Shown piece after piece: positions 34,367 through 43,730 of a stretch of DNA of 64,000 nt. Numbering within the stretch: the first letter of the stretch is position 1; each line of letters begins with the position of its first letter. The notes beneath the pieces are model-generated. The model searched no databases and was not told where the DNA came from. It saw only the letters and a list, made by a program, of their open reading frames with translations. Origin of the DNA: JABCPE02 sp963520725 (GTDB lineage: Bacteria; Bacteroidota; Bacteroidia; Flavobacteriales; Weeksellaceae); assembly GCA_963520725.1 (NCBI GenBank), contig CAUQSG010000002.1:36593-100592 (forward strand), given 5' to 3'. Made by a program: the position numbers and the translations under genes.

Positions 34367-36874
34367 ATGATTCCAGGAAAAAATAATAATACACAGGAAC
34401 AAATCCCTACAGGACAGGAAAAAAGTAAGGTGGGGACTTTTAGCATATTTAGTGTAGAGAGTTTTATTAGGAGGGTTATTAGAAACTGGTATTGGTTTGT
34501 AGGACTTGCTATTTTGGGATATAGTATTTTTTATATTTATAATAAGTGGTATGTTCAGAGAATTTATGCTTCAAATTTGTCTTTAAGTATCTCAAGCGGT
34601 ACTGCTAGCTATTTTACACCTAATCAGTCTATTAACTTCATTTGGGGGCAGGAAGGGAATCAAGATGGAGTGTTCCTCAAAAAAATGGTTTTGTCTAGAA
34701 GCCATAATGAATATTTGGTTCAGGAATTGGATTTGTTTGTAGGATATTCTACAAAGGGACTTCTAAAATCTACATATTTGGACAAATATGACTCTCCTGT
34801 TCTTGTAGAAGTGGATAAGGAACATTTACAACAGGTCAATTATCCCATAACGATTTACCCAAAAGGAAATGGAAAATATGAAATAGAACTTCCTGAGGAG
34901 GGGCATTCTACACATTTGTATAGTTATAAAACAGAAGGGTTTAAAGATGTTTCTGCATATGGAAGACCAGCAAATAAGGTGGTTTCAGTTAATCAATGGT
35001 ATGAGACACCTAACCTACGGTTTAGGCTGATTCATAATCCAGAAGCAAAAGTTAAGTTAGATAAAATTATAATCAATTTAAGCACAGTAGATCAAGCTGT
35101 TAGGACGATAATTTCTACTATAAATGTAGAATTTGATAAAGAATTAAACACCATAATGACTATCAGTAAGAAAGGTTATAACCTTCGTGAGACGGTATCT
35201 TTCTTAAATCAATCTGTGGAGAAACTTATTGAAAAAAGAGAAGAGGACAAAACCCTTGTGGATAAGAATACTCTTCAATACATCAATGATAATCTCAAAA
35301 AGGTTAGACAAAAATTAGATTCTAGTGCAAACAACTTTAACCAGCTGAAAATAGATAAAAAGATGTTCAGCGTAGAGGGGAAAGACCAAGAGTTGTTGAA
35401 AAAAATCTATGATTTAGAAATAAAAAGAGCCGAACTACTTACCAAAATGAATTCTCTTAATAGCATAAGAAATTCTGTAAGTAGAAGTTTGGAAGACCTT
35501 ATCAATGTTAATAGTGCAGGGATAGAAGATGGAGGTTTTATGGCGACTATTTCGGAGCTTAAAGCATTGTATCTTAAAAGGTTGGAGATGTCTACTATCT
35601 ATACGCCTGATTCTGAACCTATGCGGGAGATTAACAAACTTATAAATGAAGCTAGGGGAAAATCCTATGGTAGGTTGAACGATTATTCTTCTGTTTATAA
35701 TGAACAATTGGCCAAAATAAATGATGATATCAGAAGAGCAGAACTAGATTTGGTGCATTTGCCTGATGACCAAAGGAAATATATAGACATGGAAAGGGAG
35801 TATAAGGTGATAGAAACAACCTACAATACTCTACTTTCAAAACAAGCTGAAACTCAACTGAGACTCGCGACAGCTAAATCTGATTTGACTATCATAGACC
35901 CAGCAAAAGACTTGGGACAAGGACCTATTGGACCAAATGTTGCTCTTGTGAAATATGGACTTGTATTTGGTTTTATGCTTATACCATTGTTGCTGATTTT
36001 AGTAACAGAGATATTGGACAACAGAGTAAAATCTATAGCAGAGTTATTGGGTGTTGTCAAGATACCTCTTCTAGGTGTTATTGGTAAAAACCTTCATGAA
36101 AATAACCTTACAGTCTTGGAACAGCCAAAATCTTCTATTTCAGAGGCTTTTAGGGGAATCAGAGCGAATTTAAGATTTCTTTATAACGAAGATGGAAATA
36201 GCAAAGTGATTTTGGTGACTTCATCAGTAGGAGGGGAAGGGAAAACATATTGTTCCATCAATATAGCATCAGTTCTAGGGCTGAGTGGCAAAAAAACTAT
36301 TTTGCTCGGAATGGATTTAAGAAAGCCTAAAATTTTTGGAGATTTTAAGATAAACAACAAATATGGAATTTCTAATTATCTTTCTGGAGATATAGAGATG
36401 CACGAAATTATCAATAAAACTAAAATTCCTGCTTTGGATGTGGCGACTTCTGGGCCGATTCCACCGAACCCTTCGGAGCTTTTGATGAGCGACAAGAACA
36501 AGGAGTTTATAGAATTATTGAAAAAAGAGTATGATTTTATCATCATAGACTCGCCGCCAGTAGGATTGGTTGCAGACTCTTTTGAACTGATGAAACTTAC
36601 AGATGCCAATGTATATGTGGTAAGACATGAATATACAGAAAAACATATGCTTAGAATGGTAACAGAGAAGTATCATGCGGAAGAGATTAAACATCTAGGA
36701 CTTATTTATAATGATTTTGTGTCTAAGCAGGGCTATGGTTACGGCTATGGTTATGGCTATGGTTATGGCTACGGTTACGGCTACGGTTATTTTGATGAAG
36801 ACAAAAACTATGAAGAGCCTACTCTGATAAAAATTAGAAATAAAATCAGGAGTATTCTTGGTAAAAACAAGTAA
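34367..36874 (+). CDS. Wzc-like polysaccharide copolymerase and tyrosine kinase
   Basis: 835 residues. A Wzz domain with two membrane spans (about residues 40-62 and 523-545) brackets a periplasmic region with long coiled coils. The C-terminal cytoplasmic BY-kinase carries Walker A TSSVGGEGKTY near residue 621, Walker A' LLGMDLRKPK, and Walker B FIIIDSPPVGLVADS near residue 725. The tyrosine cluster that is autophosphorylated is here an unbroken run of ten Gly-Tyr pairs (bases 36731-36790) before FDEDKNYEEP. It controls chain length and export together with the Wza-like protein. No cognate phosphatase gene is nearby. Confidence 0.94.
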   Translation: MIPGKNNNTQEQIPTGQEKSKVGTFSIFSVESFIRRVIRNWYWFVGLAILGYSIFYIYNKWYVQRIYASNLSLSISSGTASYFTPNQSINFIWGQEGNQDGVFLKKMVLSRSHNEYLVQELDLFVGYSTKGLLKSTYLDKYDSPVLVEVDKEHLQQVNYPITIYPKGNGKYEIELPEEGHSTHLYSYKTEGFKDVSAYGRPANKVVSVNQWYETPNLRFRLIHNPEAKVKLDKIIINLSTVDQAVRTIISTINVEFDKELNTIMTISKKGYNLRETVSFLNQSVEKLIEKREEDKTLVDKNTLQYINDNLKKVRQKLDSSANNFNQLKIDKKMFSVEGKDQELLKKIYDLEIKRAELLTKMNSLNSIRNSVSRSLEDLINVNSAGIEDGGFMATISELKALYLKRLEMSTIYTPDSEPMREINKLINEARGKSYGRLNDYSSVYNEQLAKINDDIRRAELDLVHLPDDQRKYIDMEREYKVIETTYNTLLSKQAETQLRLATAKSDLTIIDPAKDLGQGPIGPNVALVKYGLVFGFMLIPLLLILVTEILDNRVKSIAELLGVVKIPLLGVIGKNLHENNLTVLEQPKSSISEAFRGIRANLRFLYNEDGNSKVILVTSSVGGEGKTYCSINIASVLGLSGKKTILLGMDLRKPKIFGDFKINNKYGISNYLSGDIEMHEIINKTKIPALDVATSGPIPPNPSELLMSDKNKEFIELLKKEYDFIIIDSPPVGLVADSFELMKLTDANVYVVRHEYTEKHMLRMVTEKYHAEEIKHLGLIYNDFVSKQGYGYGYGYGYGYGYGYGYGYFDEDKNYEEPTLIKIRNKIRSILGKNK
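36731..36790 (+). repeat. Hexanucleotide repeat encoding (Gly-Tyr)10
   Basis: Sixty bases made of ten GGYTAY units, mostly alternating GGCTAY and GGTTAY, in frame inside the tyrosine kinase gene. Gain or loss of units keeps the frame and changes the number of phosphorylatable tyrosines by one per unit. Confidence 0.95.
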
Positions 36875-36876
36875 AC

Positions 36877-36909
36877 AAAAAAAGAGCAATGAAACATTGC
36901 TCTTTTTTA
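36877..36909. terminator. Terminator closing the polysaccharide locus
   Basis: AAAAAAGAGCAAT and ATTGCTCTTTTTT form a long stem around GAAAC, with T- and A-runs on either side. It can end both the plus-strand polysaccharide operon and the minus-strand DUF2797 gene, whose stop codon it touches. Confidence 0.82.
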
Positions 36910-37698
36910 TATTTCAATATCAACTACATAGCCTTCGTGGTTTCTTATGTTGATGACATTTCCGTCTTGAAAACAAAGATATTGACCTTTTATTCCATGT
37001 AGAACGCTACTGAATTTAGGCTGTTTGTCCAAAGTGAAAACTAAAATTTTCTTAGGAGCAGTGTAGGGAAAATCTATTTTCCATATTTTTTCTCCATTGA
37101 TGGCGAATTTTCTGCTTTCTATTGGAAAAAGGCTCTCTATTTTATTTCTAAAATCAATTAAGTCAATCTCATCTTCATACTCATCTTGGAGCATTTTTCG
37201 CCAGTTGGTTTTATCTGAAATGTGTTGTTTCAGCGCAACTTCTATTACGCCTGCTTCATAGCGGTTTTCGGTTCGTGCGATGGGAAGGGCAAATGTAGCG
37301 CCTTGGTCTATCCATCGCGTTGGGATTTGGCTTTCGCGGGTTACGCCCACCTTTACATCGCCTGTATATGCCAAATAGACAATATGAGGCTGGAGCTGAA
37401 TGTTTTTTTCTATTTCCAAATTTCGCTCTTCCACACCGAGATGAGCTGTGGAAAGCTCTGGCTTTAAGATAGAGTCGCTGGCGAAAGGGCTTTCGAAAAA
37501 ACATTTTTTACAAAACCCCATTCGAAAAACAGGTTCGCTGCTTCCGCATTCTATGCATTGATAACCAATGTGCTGTATGCTTATTTTCTTTCCAAATAAC
37601 TCATTTAGGTGTATGATGTCTCCTGAAATATTTAGGTAATATTGCACAGGTTCAGCAAGTTGAGTTATCATTTTACGAATTTGTCCTCTGAATAACAT
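36907..37698 (-). CDS. DUF2797 protein with a zinc-ribbon-like segment
   Basis: 263 residues from the ATG at 37698 (MLFRGQIRKM); an alternative Met lies six codons upstream. Cys pairs in CIECGSSEPVFRMGFCKKCF (about residues 46-65) form a probable zinc site. The middle has HIVYLAYTGDVKVGVTRESQIPTRWIDQGA, the conserved core of DUF2797, which recalls a GIY-YIG-like layout. Soluble, cytoplasmic, function unknown. It stands alone on the minus strand. Confidence 0.78.
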   Translation of the reverse strand: MLFRGQIRKMITQLAEPVQYYLNISGDIIHLNELFGKKISIQHIGYQCIECGSSEPVFRMGFCKKCFFESPFASDSILKPELSTAHLGVEERNLEIEKNIQLQPHIVYLAYTGDVKVGVTRESQIPTRWIDQGATFALPIARTENRYEAGVIEVALKQHISDKTNWRKMLQDEYEDEIDLIDFRNKIESLFPIESRKFAINGEKIWKIDFPYTAPKKILVFTLDKQPKFSSVLHGIKGQYLCFQDGNVINIRNHEGYVVDIEI

Positions 37699-37773
37699 CT
37701 TCTTTTTTATAAACACAAAAATATAAATTTTATGAATAGAAATAGAAAATCATGAAATTATTATTTTTTTCAT

Positions 37774-37781
37774 ACATTTGC
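37774..37781 (+). promoter_or_regulatory. -7 box of the head-repeat protein gene
   Basis: TACATTTG fits TAnnTTTG and lies 20 bases before the ATG at 37801. A -33 TTG at the proper distance is not obvious. Confidence 0.5.
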
Positions 37782-37800
37782 CGTTTGTAAAAAAAAGATA

Positions 37801-39129
37801 ATGAAAAGGATATTTATTTTATTAGGGTTTGTAGGATTAACAAACATTTATGCACAAAAAGGAAGAGTTGGAGTTAATACAGACGAGCCTAAAGCTACAT
37901 TAGACATCAATGGTAGTTCAGTAGATAACATAAAAGGTATATTGATACCAAGAGTAACTGCGGCAGAAATGAAAACTATGTCAGGAGATGCAAATTTTGG
38001 AGGACATCAACATTCAGTACTTGTTTATCTTACTGACACTATGCCAACAGCAGACCAGGCAGACAAGCATGAATATGTAACAGATGAGGGATTCTATTAT
38101 TGGAATAATACAGCTTTAAAATGGATTCCTCTTAATGACCTTAGATATGTGGGAAGAGGGAATCATATAACCATGGATGCTGGACAAAATGGGACATCAC
38201 TTCCTGCAGGGAGCAATAATATAGGAATTGGAAAAGGAAGTCTTAATGCGAATACTGGGTCAAATAATATTGCAGTAGGTGCTAGTGCTCTTCTGAAAAA
38301 CACTTTAGGGAGTGGAGCCGTTGCTATAGGTACCAATGCTCTTATAAGAAATACTAAAGGGAAGAATAATATTGCTATAGGAACTAATACTCTTACACAA
38401 AATACAGAAGCAGATAATAATATTGCTATTGGTATCACAGCATTAAATCTTAATACAGAGGGAACTAATAATGTTGCCATAGGAGGAGAGGCACTTACTA
38501 ATAACAAAAAAGGGAAAAATAATATTGCTCTTGGACCAAATACACTCAGACAAAATGTAGATGCAGATAATAACTTTGCTATTGGTCTGAATGCTCTTGA
38601 GGCAAACACAATAGGACAAGCTAATATGGCGGTTGGTAATGGAGCTCTTTCACGAAATACAAATGGTGGATATAATATGGCATTTGGATATAATACTATG
38701 CCTCTAAATCAAACAGGTTCTTATAATATTGCTTTAGGGTATAATTCTGCTAACCAAATTGTAAATGGAAGCTATAATACTGTAATAGGAACAGGAGGTT
38801 CATATATAAATAATGGAAATGGGAATATTAGCATAGGAAATTCTGGAGATGGTACAGATACAGCATCATTAGATAATATCATTGCTATAGGTCATGGCAT
38901 TACACCTACTACAGATAATACTATCGTTTTAGGAAATAGTACAGCAACAGGGCCAAAAGTAGGAGTGGGAACTTATGCTCCTCAGTCAAAATTAGATGTT
39001 AATGGAGATATCAGAGTAGGAGGAACTACAGCGTCTTGCTCAACGGCTAATGAAGGAGCTATCCGCTATGAATCTTCATTAAAGAAATTCCAAGGGTGTG
39101 ATGGTTCTAATTGGGTTTCTCTTCACTAA
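37801..39129 (+). CDS. Secreted YadA-head-repeat protein
   Basis: 442 residues with a signal peptide (ending near IYAQ). After an N-terminal domain starting GRVGVNTDEPKATLDINGS, about residues 130-370 are tandem repeats of about 21-23 residues with the pattern G(S/K)NNIAIGxxALxxNT, the left-handed beta-roll unit of trimeric autotransporter heads. A second TLDVNG-type segment (SKLDVNGDIRVGG) and a Cys-containing tail (CSTANEGAIRYESSLKKFQGCDGSNWVSLH) end the protein. There is no YadA membrane anchor and no type IX sorting domain that I can recognise. Probably surface or secreted; an adhesin or tail-fibre-like structural role is inferred. Confidence 0.82.
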   Translation: MKRIFILLGFVGLTNIYAQKGRVGVNTDEPKATLDINGSSVDNIKGILIPRVTAAEMKTMSGDANFGGHQHSVLVYLTDTMPTADQADKHEYVTDEGFYYWNNTALKWIPLNDLRYVGRGNHITMDAGQNGTSLPAGSNNIGIGKGSLNANTGSNNIAVGASALLKNTLGSGAVAIGTNALIRNTKGKNNIAIGTNTLTQNTEADNNIAIGITALNLNTEGTNNVAIGGEALTNNKKGKNNIALGPNTLRQNVDADNNFAIGLNALEANTIGQANMAVGNGALSRNTNGGYNMAFGYNTMPLNQTGSYNIALGYNSANQIVNGSYNTVIGTGGSYINNGNGNISIGNSGDGTDTASLDNIIAIGHGITPTTDNTIVLGNSTATGPKVGVGTYAPQSKLDVNGDIRVGGTTASCSTANEGAIRYESSLKKFQGCDGSNWVSLH

Positions 39130-39151
39130 AAAAATAAAATTCAACAAGCAT

Positions 39152-39184
39152 AGAAGTTTCTTTTAAAAGAAACTTCTTTTTTTA
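39152..39184 (+). terminator. Terminator after the head-repeat protein gene
   Basis: AGAAGTTTCTTTT and AAAAGAAACTTCT (39152-39177) form a near-perfect palindrome followed by a T-run (39177-39183). It lies 23 bases after the stop codon. The promoter of the next gene begins directly after it. Confidence 0.75.
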
Positions 39185-39192
39185 TACTTTTG
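39185..39192 (+). promoter_or_regulatory. -7 box of the epimerase gene
   Basis: TACTTTTG matches TAnnTTTG and is 20 bases before the ATG at 39212. It directly follows the previous terminator, so the gene is likely transcribed on its own. Confidence 0.5.
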
Positions 39193-39211
39193 TATATCTA
39201 AAAAATATAAA

Positions 39212-40240
39212 ATGACATATCTCATTACAGGTGGAAGTGGTTTTATTGGTTCGCATCTGACAGAATATTTGCTAAAAAACGGACATTCTGTCATCAATGT
39301 AGATAATTTTGATGATTTTTATCATTACAAAATCAAAATAGAAAATACTTTGGAGAGTGTAAATTCTTCAGAAAGTTTTGAGTATAAAGAGAAAGAATCT
39401 GATATTCAAAATCTTATAAATAAAACAAAATCAAATAATTATCAGCTGTATTATCAAGATGTTCGTGATGTAAATGGTTTGAAACAAATTTTTCAAAACC
39501 ATCATATAGACATGGTAATACATTTGGCGGCTCTGGCAGGTGTGCGCCCTTCCATAGAGAGGCCGATGGACTATGCAGAGGTCAATATATTAGGCTCTAT
39601 GAATATCTTTGAACTTTGTAAAGAATTTGGAGTTAAAAAAATCGTATGCGCTTCATCATCAAGTGTTTATGGGAATAATGAGAAAGTTCCTTTTTCTGAA
39701 ACAGATAATGTAGACCGTCCTATTTCTCCCTATGCAGCCACCAAAAAAAGCGTAGAAATTATAGGACACACTTACCATCATTTGTATGGAATAGATATGA
39801 TTCAGCTGAGGTTTTTCACTGTTTATGGACCTCGCCAGCGCCCTGATTTGGCTATTCATAAATTTACTAAAATCATCTCCGAAAATGGAAAAATCCCATT
39901 CTATGGCGACGGAATGACTGCCCGTGATTACACTTTTATAGATGATATTATAGATGGAATTGCTAAATCTGCACAATATTTAGAGAACAACCAAGGAGTA
40001 TATGAAATTATAAATCTTGGTGAAAATGAGGTGGTTATGCTTAAAGACATGCTCTCGGAAATTGAGCAGAATTTGGATAAAAAAGCAGTTTTGGATAAAC
40101 TGCCTATGCAGCCTGGTGATGTCAAAAAAACCAATGCTGATATTACAAAAGCAAAGACATTAGTAAAATACTCTCCGAAAACCAACTTCCAAAATGGCAT
40201 AAAAAAATTTGTGGAATGGTTTTTGAGAAAAAAACATTAA
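39212..40240 (+). CDS. UDP-glucuronate 4-epimerase-like NAD-dependent epimerase
   Basis: 342 residues, extended SDR family. The NAD-binding motif TGGSGFIGSH is at residues 6-15. The catalytic Ser/Thr region CASSSSVYGNN is near residue 150 and the YxxxK motif is in SPYAATKKS near residue 175. RFFTVYGPRQRPDLAIHKF is typical for the UDP-glucuronate to UDP-galacturonate branch. It likely supplies a nucleotide sugar for the nearby surface polysaccharide locus. Related 4-epimerase specificities cannot be excluded. Confidence 0.85.
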   Translation: MTYLITGGSGFIGSHLTEYLLKNGHSVINVDNFDDFYHYKIKIENTLESVNSSESFEYKEKESDIQNLINKTKSNNYQLYYQDVRDVNGLKQIFQNHHIDMVIHLAALAGVRPSIERPMDYAEVNILGSMNIFELCKEFGVKKIVCASSSSVYGNNEKVPFSETDNVDRPISPYAATKKSVEIIGHTYHHLYGIDMIQLRFFTVYGPRQRPDLAIHKFTKIISENGKIPFYGDGMTARDYTFIDDIIDGIAKSAQYLENNQGVYEIINLGENEVVMLKDMLSEIEQNLDKKAVLDKLPMQPGDVKKTNADITKAKTLVKYSPKTNFQNGIKKFVEWFLRKKH

Positions 40241-40265
40241 ATTTGTAGAAAATTAAAATAATAGT

Positions 40266-40487
40266 ATGTACTGGACATTAGAATTGGCATCTTATCTTAG
40301 TGATGCCCCTTGGCCGATGACTAAAGCAGAGTTGATTGATTATGCTATCAGAACAGGAGCTCCGATGGAGGTTGTGGAAAATTTACAAGCAATTGAAGAT
40401 GAGGGAGAAATCTACGAAAGCATAGAGGAGGTTTGGTCAGACTACCCAACGGATGAAGACTTCCTTTGGAATGAAGACGAATACTAA
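40266..40487 (+). CDS. DUF2795 family protein
   Basis: 73 residues, strongly acidic at the C-terminus (TDEDFLWNEDEY). The pattern ASYLSDAPWPMTKAELIDYAIRTGAPMEVVENLQ is the conserved core of DUF2795, found as a single small gene in Flavobacteriia. Soluble, helical, function unknown. It lies between the epimerase and secA genes with short gaps. Confidence 0.82.
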   Translation: MYWTLELASYLSDAPWPMTKAELIDYAIRTGAPMEVVENLQAIEDEGEIYESIEEVWSDYPTDEDFLWNEDEY

Positions 40488-40600
40488 AAAATAATGACAG
40501 AAAGTCTCACAGATTCTCTGTTATATTTATATATAAAAAGCAGAAATATAGTTAAATAAATACAAAAATCAATGGTAAAAACTATTGGTGTAGATAAGTT

Positions 40601-43600
40601 ATGAGTTTTTTTAATAAAATTTTAAAGAGCTTTTTGGGAGATAAAAACCAAAGAGATTTAAAGGAAGTTGGTAAAATTGTCGCGAAAATAAAGAAAGTAG
40701 AACCCACAATCAAAGGGCTTTCTGATGATGAACTGCGAGGAAAGAGCAGGGAGTTTAGAGAAAAGATAAAAAGTGCAACAGCAGATATAACTACTCAAAT
40801 AGAGCAGATAAAAGAACAGATAAAAACCACTGCCAACATTGATGAGAAAGAAGCATTGTTTAGTAAGGTAGAAACTTTGCAGAAGGATGCTTATCAAATA
40901 GAGGAAAAAGTTCTTAATGAAATTCTTCCAGAGGCATTCGCTGTTCTTAAAGACACAGGACGCCGATGGGCAGAGAATGGACAGATTGTTGTACAAGCTA
41001 CAGACAGAGATAGAGAACTAGCAGCGACAAAGGATTTTGTAGAAATACAAGGTGACAAAGCTGTTTGGAAAAACAAATGGAATGCAGCAGGAGCTGACAT
41101 CACATGGGATATGGTACATTATGATGTACAGTTTATAGGAGGAGCTGTATTGCATGGTGGAAAAATCGCAGAGATGGCAACGGGAGAAGGGAAAACATTG
41201 GTAGGAACACTTCCTATTTATCTGAATGCTCTACCAGGAAGAGGAGTGCATGTGGTTACTGTGAATGACTACCTTGCGAAAAGGGACTCTGCGTGGATGG
41301 GACCGCTTTATCAGTTCCATGAGCTTACGATAGACTGTATCGATAATCACCAGCCTAATACAGATTCCAGAAGAAATGCGTATGCATGTGATATTACTTA
41401 TGGAACGAATAATGAATTTGGTTTTGACTATCTGAGAGATAATATGGTGAACTCGCCAGATGAGCTAGTTCAGAGAGAGCTAAACTACGCCGTAGTGGAT
41501 GAGGTGGACTCTGTATTGATAGATGATGCGAGAACGCCTTTGATTATCTCAGGGCCTGTTCCTATGGGTGATAGACACGAATTTGATATTCTAAAACCAT
41601 CTGTGGATAGAGTAGTAGAGGTTCAGAAAAAAGTAGTTTCAACGATTTTTAATGAAGCTAAAAAACTAATTGCACAAGGAAATACAAAAGAAGGAGGGTT
41701 CAAATTACTCCAAGTATATAGAGGTCTTCCAAAAAATAAACATTTGATAAAATTCCTTTCTGAGGATGGGAATCGTGTTTTGCTTCAAAAAACAGAAGCC
41801 CAATACATGCAGGACAACAGCCGTGAGATGCATAAGGTGGACAAGGACTTGTATTTCGTAATTGATGAGAAGAACAACCAGATAGACCTTACGGATAAGG
41901 GTGTGGAATATATGTCCCAAGGGAACTCAGATCCTAATTTCTTCGTTCTTCAAGATATAGGAACAGAGATAGCAGAACTTGAGGCTAAAAACCTTTCTAA
42001 GGAAGAAGAATTTGCTGCAAAGGATGAGTTACTCAGAGAATTTGCAATTAAATCTGAAAGAGTTCATACACTCAATCAATTATTAAAAGCTTACACACTT
42101 TTCGAGAAAGATGATCAATATGTGGTAATGGATGGCGAGGTGAAAATCGTGGATGAGCAGACAGGGCGTATCATGGAAGGTCGCCGTTATTCAGATGGGC
42201 TTCACCAAGCTATAGAGGCTAAAGAAAATGTGAAAATCGAGGCGGCAACTCAGACCTTCGCGACTATCACTCTACAAAATTATTTCCGTATGTATAACAA
42301 ATTGTCTGGAATGACAGGGACAGCGGAAACAGAAGCAGGAGAGTTTTGGCAGATTTATAAATTAGATGTGGTTGTTATCCCTACCAATAGACCTATTCAG
42401 AGAATAGACAAACAAGATTTGGTATATAAAACCAATAGAGAAAAATATAATGCTGTAATAGAAGAAATAGAAAAACTTACGGCTCAGGGAAGACCAGTGC
42501 TGGTAGGAACTACTTCGGTGGAAATTTCACAATTACTATCGAGAGCATTGAGTTTGAGAAAGATACCACACCAAGTATTGAATGCTAAATTGCACAAAAA
42601 AGAAGCGGAAATCGTAGCAGAGGCTGGTAAGCCAGGTGTAGTTACCATCGCAACCAACATGGCAGGGCGTGGAACGGATATCAAACTTCAAGACGAAGTG
42701 AAAAAAGCAGGAGGATTGGCGATTATCGGTACCGAAAGACATGATTCGCGCCGTGTAGATAGACAGCTTAGAGGTCGTGCGGGTCGTCAGGGAGATCCAG
42801 GAAGTTCTCAGTTCTATGTTTCTTTGGAGGACAACTTGATGCGCCTCTTCGGTTCAGAGAGAATTGCAAGAATAATGGATGGAATGGGACATAAAGAAGG
42901 AGAATATATCCAAAGTTCTATTATCACAAAATCTATTGAAAGAGCTCAGAAAAAAGTAGAACAGAATAACTTTGGTATCAGAAAAAGATTGCTGGAGTAT
43001 GATGATGTGATGAATAAGCAGAGAGATGTAATCTATAAGAGAAGAAAAAATGCTCTCTTTGGAGATCATCTGAAGTATGATATAGAAAATATGATCTATG
43101 ATACAGCTGCTGCTATTGTATCACAAACTAAACCAACAGCTGATTACAAAACATTTGAGTATGAAGTAATCAAGTACTTCACTATGGAAGTGCCTGTTTC
43201 TGAGGAGGAATTTAAGAATAAACAAGTGTCAGAATTAGTGGATATTGTTTATCAAAAAGCATCCGAAGATTACAAAATGAAACTTCAAGTGTTGAAAGAG
43301 AAAGCATTCCCTATTATTGAGAATGTGTATAATCAGCAAGGTTCTTTATTTAAGAATATTCAGGTGCCGTTCTCAGATGGACATAGAATGCTGAACATTG
43401 TGACAGACCTGAAAGAAGCGTATGAGAGCCATTGTGACAGTCTGATTACGGATTTTGAGAAGAATATTTCTCTTGCGATTATCGATGAAAACTGGAAATT
43501 GCATTTGAGAGAGATGGATGATCTTCGCCGTTCTTCACAAGGTGCTGTTTATGAGCAGAAAGACCCGCTGGTAATCTACAAACAGGAATCTTTCCATTTG

Positions 43601-43681
43601 TTTAGCGAGATGGTAGACAATGTAAATAAACAAATCGTTTCATTCTTATTTAAAGGTGAAATGCCAGTAAATAACAATTAA
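40601..43681 (+). CDS. secA: Protein translocase subunit SecA
   Basis: 1026 residues. ATPase motor of the Sec translocon. Walker A is in EMATGEGKTL near residue 200, the DEAD-type box in VVDEVDSVLIDDARTP near residue 300, and helicase motifs in TNMAGRGTDIKL near residue 690 and QLRGRAGRQGDPG near 720. The extra length over E. coli SecA comes from insertions such as that around residues 60-105 and 345-460, as usual in Bacteroidetes. The C-terminal zinc-binding tail is absent. A terminator follows 10 bases after the stop. Confidence 0.97.
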   Translation: MSFFNKILKSFLGDKNQRDLKEVGKIVAKIKKVEPTIKGLSDDELRGKSREFREKIKSATADITTQIEQIKEQIKTTANIDEKEALFSKVETLQKDAYQIEEKVLNEILPEAFAVLKDTGRRWAENGQIVVQATDRDRELAATKDFVEIQGDKAVWKNKWNAAGADITWDMVHYDVQFIGGAVLHGGKIAEMATGEGKTLVGTLPIYLNALPGRGVHVVTVNDYLAKRDSAWMGPLYQFHELTIDCIDNHQPNTDSRRNAYACDITYGTNNEFGFDYLRDNMVNSPDELVQRELNYAVVDEVDSVLIDDARTPLIISGPVPMGDRHEFDILKPSVDRVVEVQKKVVSTIFNEAKKLIAQGNTKEGGFKLLQVYRGLPKNKHLIKFLSEDGNRVLLQKTEAQYMQDNSREMHKVDKDLYFVIDEKNNQIDLTDKGVEYMSQGNSDPNFFVLQDIGTEIAELEAKNLSKEEEFAAKDELLREFAIKSERVHTLNQLLKAYTLFEKDDQYVVMDGEVKIVDEQTGRIMEGRRYSDGLHQAIEAKENVKIEAATQTFATITLQNYFRMYNKLSGMTGTAETEAGEFWQIYKLDVVVIPTNRPIQRIDKQDLVYKTNREKYNAVIEEIEKLTAQGRPVLVGTTSVEISQLLSRALSLRKIPHQVLNAKLHKKEAEIVAEAGKPGVVTIATNMAGRGTDIKLQDEVKKAGGLAIIGTERHDSRRVDRQLRGRAGRQGDPGSSQFYVSLEDNLMRLFGSERIARIMDGMGHKEGEYIQSSIITKSIERAQKKVEQNNFGIRKRLLEYDDVMNKQRDVIYKRRKNALFGDHLKYDIENMIYDTAAAIVSQTKPTADYKTFEYEVIKYFTMEVPVSEEEFKNKQVSELVDIVYQKASEDYKMKLQVLKEKAFPIIENVYNQQGSLFKNIQVPFSDGHRMLNIVTDLKEAYESHCDSLITDFEKNISLAIIDENWKLHLREMDDLRRSSQGAVYEQKDPLVIYKQESFHLFSEMVDNVNKQIVSFLFKGEMPVNNN

Positions 43682-43689
43682 AACAATAA

Positions 43690-43725
43690 AAAGGAGCAGC
43701 TGGATTTATGGCTGCTCTTTCCTTT
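43690..43725 (+). terminator. Terminator after secA
   Basis: AAAGGAGCAGC and GCTGCTCTTTCC pair around TGGATTTATG, followed by a T-rich tract. It lies only a few bases before the next start codon, so part of the transcription may read through to the cyclo-ligase gene. Confidence 0.65.
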
Positions 43726-43730
43726 ATAAA

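Noticed and set aside
38200..38850. CRISPR-like repeat array
   Set aside because: The repeats are imperfect, about 63-69 bases long, in frame, and encode beta-roll units of a protein.
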